NCBI GenBank assembly: GCA_020632635.1
Contig: JACKFE010000003.1
Span: 124,001 to 188,000 of the forward strand
Direction: 5' to 3'
DNA length: 64,000 bases
Source: Nitrospiraceae bacterium
Lineage (GTDB): Bacteria; Nitrospirota; Nitrospiria; Nitrospirales; UBA8639
A program made the translations under genes and the position numbers. How positions within the stretch are numbered: the first letter of the stretch is position 1; each line of letters opens with the position of its first letter. The notes under the pieces were generated by a model. It saw nothing but the letters and a program-made list of their open reading frames with translations. It searched no databases and was not told where the DNA came from. Shown here piece after piece: positions 62,645 through 64,000 of this stretch.

Positions 62645-63352
62645 ATGGCCGGTGCTGAAGAAGCGGTCAAACGACAGTTCGTAAATTTCAGTTTTTATAA
62701 GGTCGACCCTCAATGGAGGCGACTCCCCAAAGAAGAACGTGATGCCGGAAAACAGGAATTTGTCCGAGCTGCTGAAGAGTTTACGGGAAAAGTCATTACC
62801 GTCCCCTATACTACCACCGGAATCAGAGGCGACTGTGATTTGATGTTATGGCGCATCAGCTATGAACTGGAAATGTTTCAAGAAATGAGCGCCAAGCTCC
62901 TATCCACTGGGTTGGGACGTTACCTTACCACGCCCTATTCTTACCTTTCCATGACCAAACGATCCGTTTATGTGGACAACCATGTCCATGAAGGCCAAGA
63001 TAGCCGGCGATTGAAAATTACTCCAGGGCGTGCGAAATATATTTTTGTCTATCCGTTTGAAAAGACCAGAGAATGGTATTTGCTAACCAAAGCCGCGCGT
63101 CAGGGTATGATGGATGAACATATCGCCATCGGCCACAAATATCCTTCGGTTAAATTGAATACGACATATTCATTCGGACTGGATGACCAAGAATTTGTGG
63201 TCGCCTTTGAAACGGATTCACCATCAGATTTTCTTGATTTAGTCATGGACCTCCGAGAAACCGAAGGCAGCCGCTATACCAAACGGGATATCCCCATCTT
63301 TACATGTATCATGAAAAGTCTCAAAGAGGTCGTTGAAACTCTTGGAGGGTAA
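62645..63352 (+). CDS. Chlorite-dismutase-family haem protein (HemQ-like)
   Basis: A 235-residue cytoplasmic protein of the Cld/HemQ fold (ferredoxin-like beta sandwiches binding haem). The KYPSVKLNTTYSFGLDDQEFVVAFETD region and the upstream EHIAIGHKY (proximal His) align with the family. The position of the catalytic distal Arg of Nitrospira chlorite dismutase is Leu here, and HemQ proteins have Gln there. It has no signal peptide, whereas Nitrospira chlorite dismutase is exported. I favour coproheme decarboxylase (HemQ)-like haem synthesis over chlorite detoxification. GGAGGT precedes the ATG, and a strong hairpin follows. Confidence 0.85.
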   Translation: MAGAEEAVKRQFVNFSFYKVDPQWRRLPKEERDAGKQEFVRAAEEFTGKVITVPYTTTGIRGDCDLMLWRISYELEMFQEMSAKLLSTGLGRYLTTPYSYLSMTKRSVYVDNHVHEGQDSRRLKITPGRAKYIFVYPFEKTREWYLLTKAARQGMMDEHIAIGHKYPSVKLNTTYSFGLDDQEFVVAFETDSPSDFLDLVMDLRETEGSRYTKRDIPIFTCIMKSLKEVVETLGG

Positions 63353-63517
63353 TGTGGTCACCCAAATGGTTGAGATCATTTTGAGGATTTTTACCTGTAA
63401 GGCCTCCCAATTCCATGGGTGGGGAATCGTTTTCTCAAAGATGCACCTGGTTCCCGTCCTCCCTTGTCATTCCCTGCGTTAGTCTATTCCTTAGAAAACA
63501 GCTTGTCCTTGGGATCC

Positions 63518-63552
63518 ACCCCCTCCTCATAGGAGGAGGGGGTTCTTCTTCT
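63518..63552 (+). terminator. Intrinsic terminator after hemQ-like gene
   Basis: A perfect 11-base stem (63518-63528 with 63533-63543) and a four-base loop, GC-rich, followed by TCTTCTTCT. The pyrimidine tail has too few T residues to be ideal, but the stem is strong. It is about 165 bases after the gene. Confidence 0.7.
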
Positions 63553-63770
63553 AACCCTTCTCATTGGTTACTTTGCTGACTTTCGCGCCGGTCTCTTTTC
63601 GGGGATGCTCCTGATATTTCGCTGGTGGGTTTTCCAAGCTTTTCGAGGGGTATGGACGGATTCGAATGGTTTTTCTCATTTCCCTCATTACTCTTTACCG
63701 CTTATATCTTTTTCCGCCGAACCTGCTTTACATCTTATACTCCCGTCGTGAGGAATCCACCTGTGGAACT
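63553..63770. other. Intergenic region before the end gene
   Basis: No gene is supported here. An open frame at 63666-63953 overlaps the real start at 63839 in another phase and has no domain. The stretch probably holds the promoter of the gene at the window end. Confidence 0.45.
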
Positions 63771-63800
63771 TTGACAGCTTGGAAGAGGGTATGGTATCAA
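63771..63800 (+). promoter_or_regulatory. Sigma-70-like promoter
   Basis: TTGACA (63771-63776), 18-base spacer and TATCAA (63795-63800) lie about 40 bases upstream of the last start codon. The -35 matches the consensus exactly. The -10 matches four of six bases. Confidence 0.5.
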
Positions 63801-63838
63801 AACTTCAGGTTTTTAAAAGATTTTTGGGGGGATCAGGC

Positions 63839-64000
63839 ATGTCTTCCGATAAAGACATCTTATATGTACGTCGCGAAAAAGATGGGGCCGTCACGCTTTA
63901 TGTGGATGAGGATTGGGCAGCGGAGCGAGGAGTCGATCCTTCTCAATTGGTGAAAGTTGAAATTCCTCGCGAACTCTATGCCAATGGCACCGTCCAGCAA
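63839..64000 (+). CDS. Start of an unidentified gene, cut by the window end
   Basis: A frame opens at ATG 63839, with GGGGGGATC upstream, and runs 54 codons to the last base without a stop. The product begins MSSDKDILYVRREKDGAV and continues as charged, beta-rich protein (VTLYVDEDWAAERGVDPSQLVKVEIP). No signal peptide or known motif is seen in the visible part. A strong ribosome binding site and an upstream promoter make it a real gene. Confidence 0.7.
   Translation, partial: MSSDKDILYVRREKDGAVTLYVDEDWAAERGVDPSQLVKVEIPRELYANGTVQQ

Noticed and set aside
1..64000. tRNA genes, rRNA genes, CRISPR arrays, insertion sequences
   Set aside because: No cloverleaf with a T-loop GTTCGAATC-type core, no regular direct repeats with spacers, and no transposase-like protein was recognised. 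A covariance-model scan could still find a tRNA that I missed by eye.

Overview
The window reads as a dense, largely house-keeping piece of a Gram-negative bacterial chromosome. There are short gaps, genes on both strands, outer-membrane lipoprotein and TonB-receptor genes, and a cytoplasmic chlorite-dismutase-family haem protein. By gene content (Cld/HemQ-like protein, FNR-like reductase, cobalamin-dependent MetH, several radical SAM proteins, YCF48-like and IPT/TIG proteins) and moderate G+C, I infer a member of Nitrospirota, perhaps a marine-type Nitrospira. This is inference, because no rRNA or nitrite oxidoreductase gene lies in the window.

Layout. 1-5700: end of an unidentified gene, a ferredoxin-NADP-reductase-like protein, FlgM, a PilZ protein, DAHP synthase, a Fur-family regulator with a MerC-like protein, a Pal lipoprotein and an orphan Flp pilin. 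6100-9160: a copper operon (csoR, copZ, copA) behind a perfect palindromic operator. 9250-12640: a metal-uptake-like operon (His-rich small membrane protein, TonB-dependent receptor, TonB-C-terminal-domain protein), divergent from a membrane-anchored aspartic protease. 13480-15860: GGCT-like protein, thioredoxin-like [2Fe-2S] protein, MoaB and PhzF. 15920-21560: three radical SAM proteins (two are tandem B12-type paralogues) facing a degenerate J-domain-like protein. 22792-26469: MetH. 26600-30430: small uncharacterised genes and a PqqC-like oxygenase. 30440-32330: a repair cluster (PolB-like exonuclease, Nudix hydrolase, MutY without its C-terminal domain). 32878-38550: a methyltransferase facing a hybrid histidine kinase and a 7TM pseudo-histidine kinase. 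38783-50018: HAD phosphatase, a 35-residue basic protein, valS-nadC-birA-coaX, grpE-dnaK-dnaJ-rsmE. 50029-55768: a YCF48-like protein, a five-repeat IPT/TIG protein, a HEAT-like exported protein, RidA and MltG. 55872-61721: alaS, recA, thpR, cinA. 61770-64000: an exported protein, the HemQ-like protein with a terminator, and a gene cut by the window end.

Two regulatory networks can be read directly. The copper operon has a 10-bp-arm inverted repeat just before csoR. Separately, three sites of the form TTGCAA-N5-TTGCAA (one or two mismatches at two of them) lie at the start of the Fur-family gene, in the divergent promoter of the TonB-receptor operon, and before the radical SAM gene at 15920-17158. 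This architecture matches the Nur (nickel Fur-family) box described in Streptomyces and suggests a small metal regulon. The least explained parts are the radical SAM island, the pseudo-kinase/hybrid-kinase/methyltransferase group, and the repeated vicinal-cysteine motif in the IPT/TIG protein.
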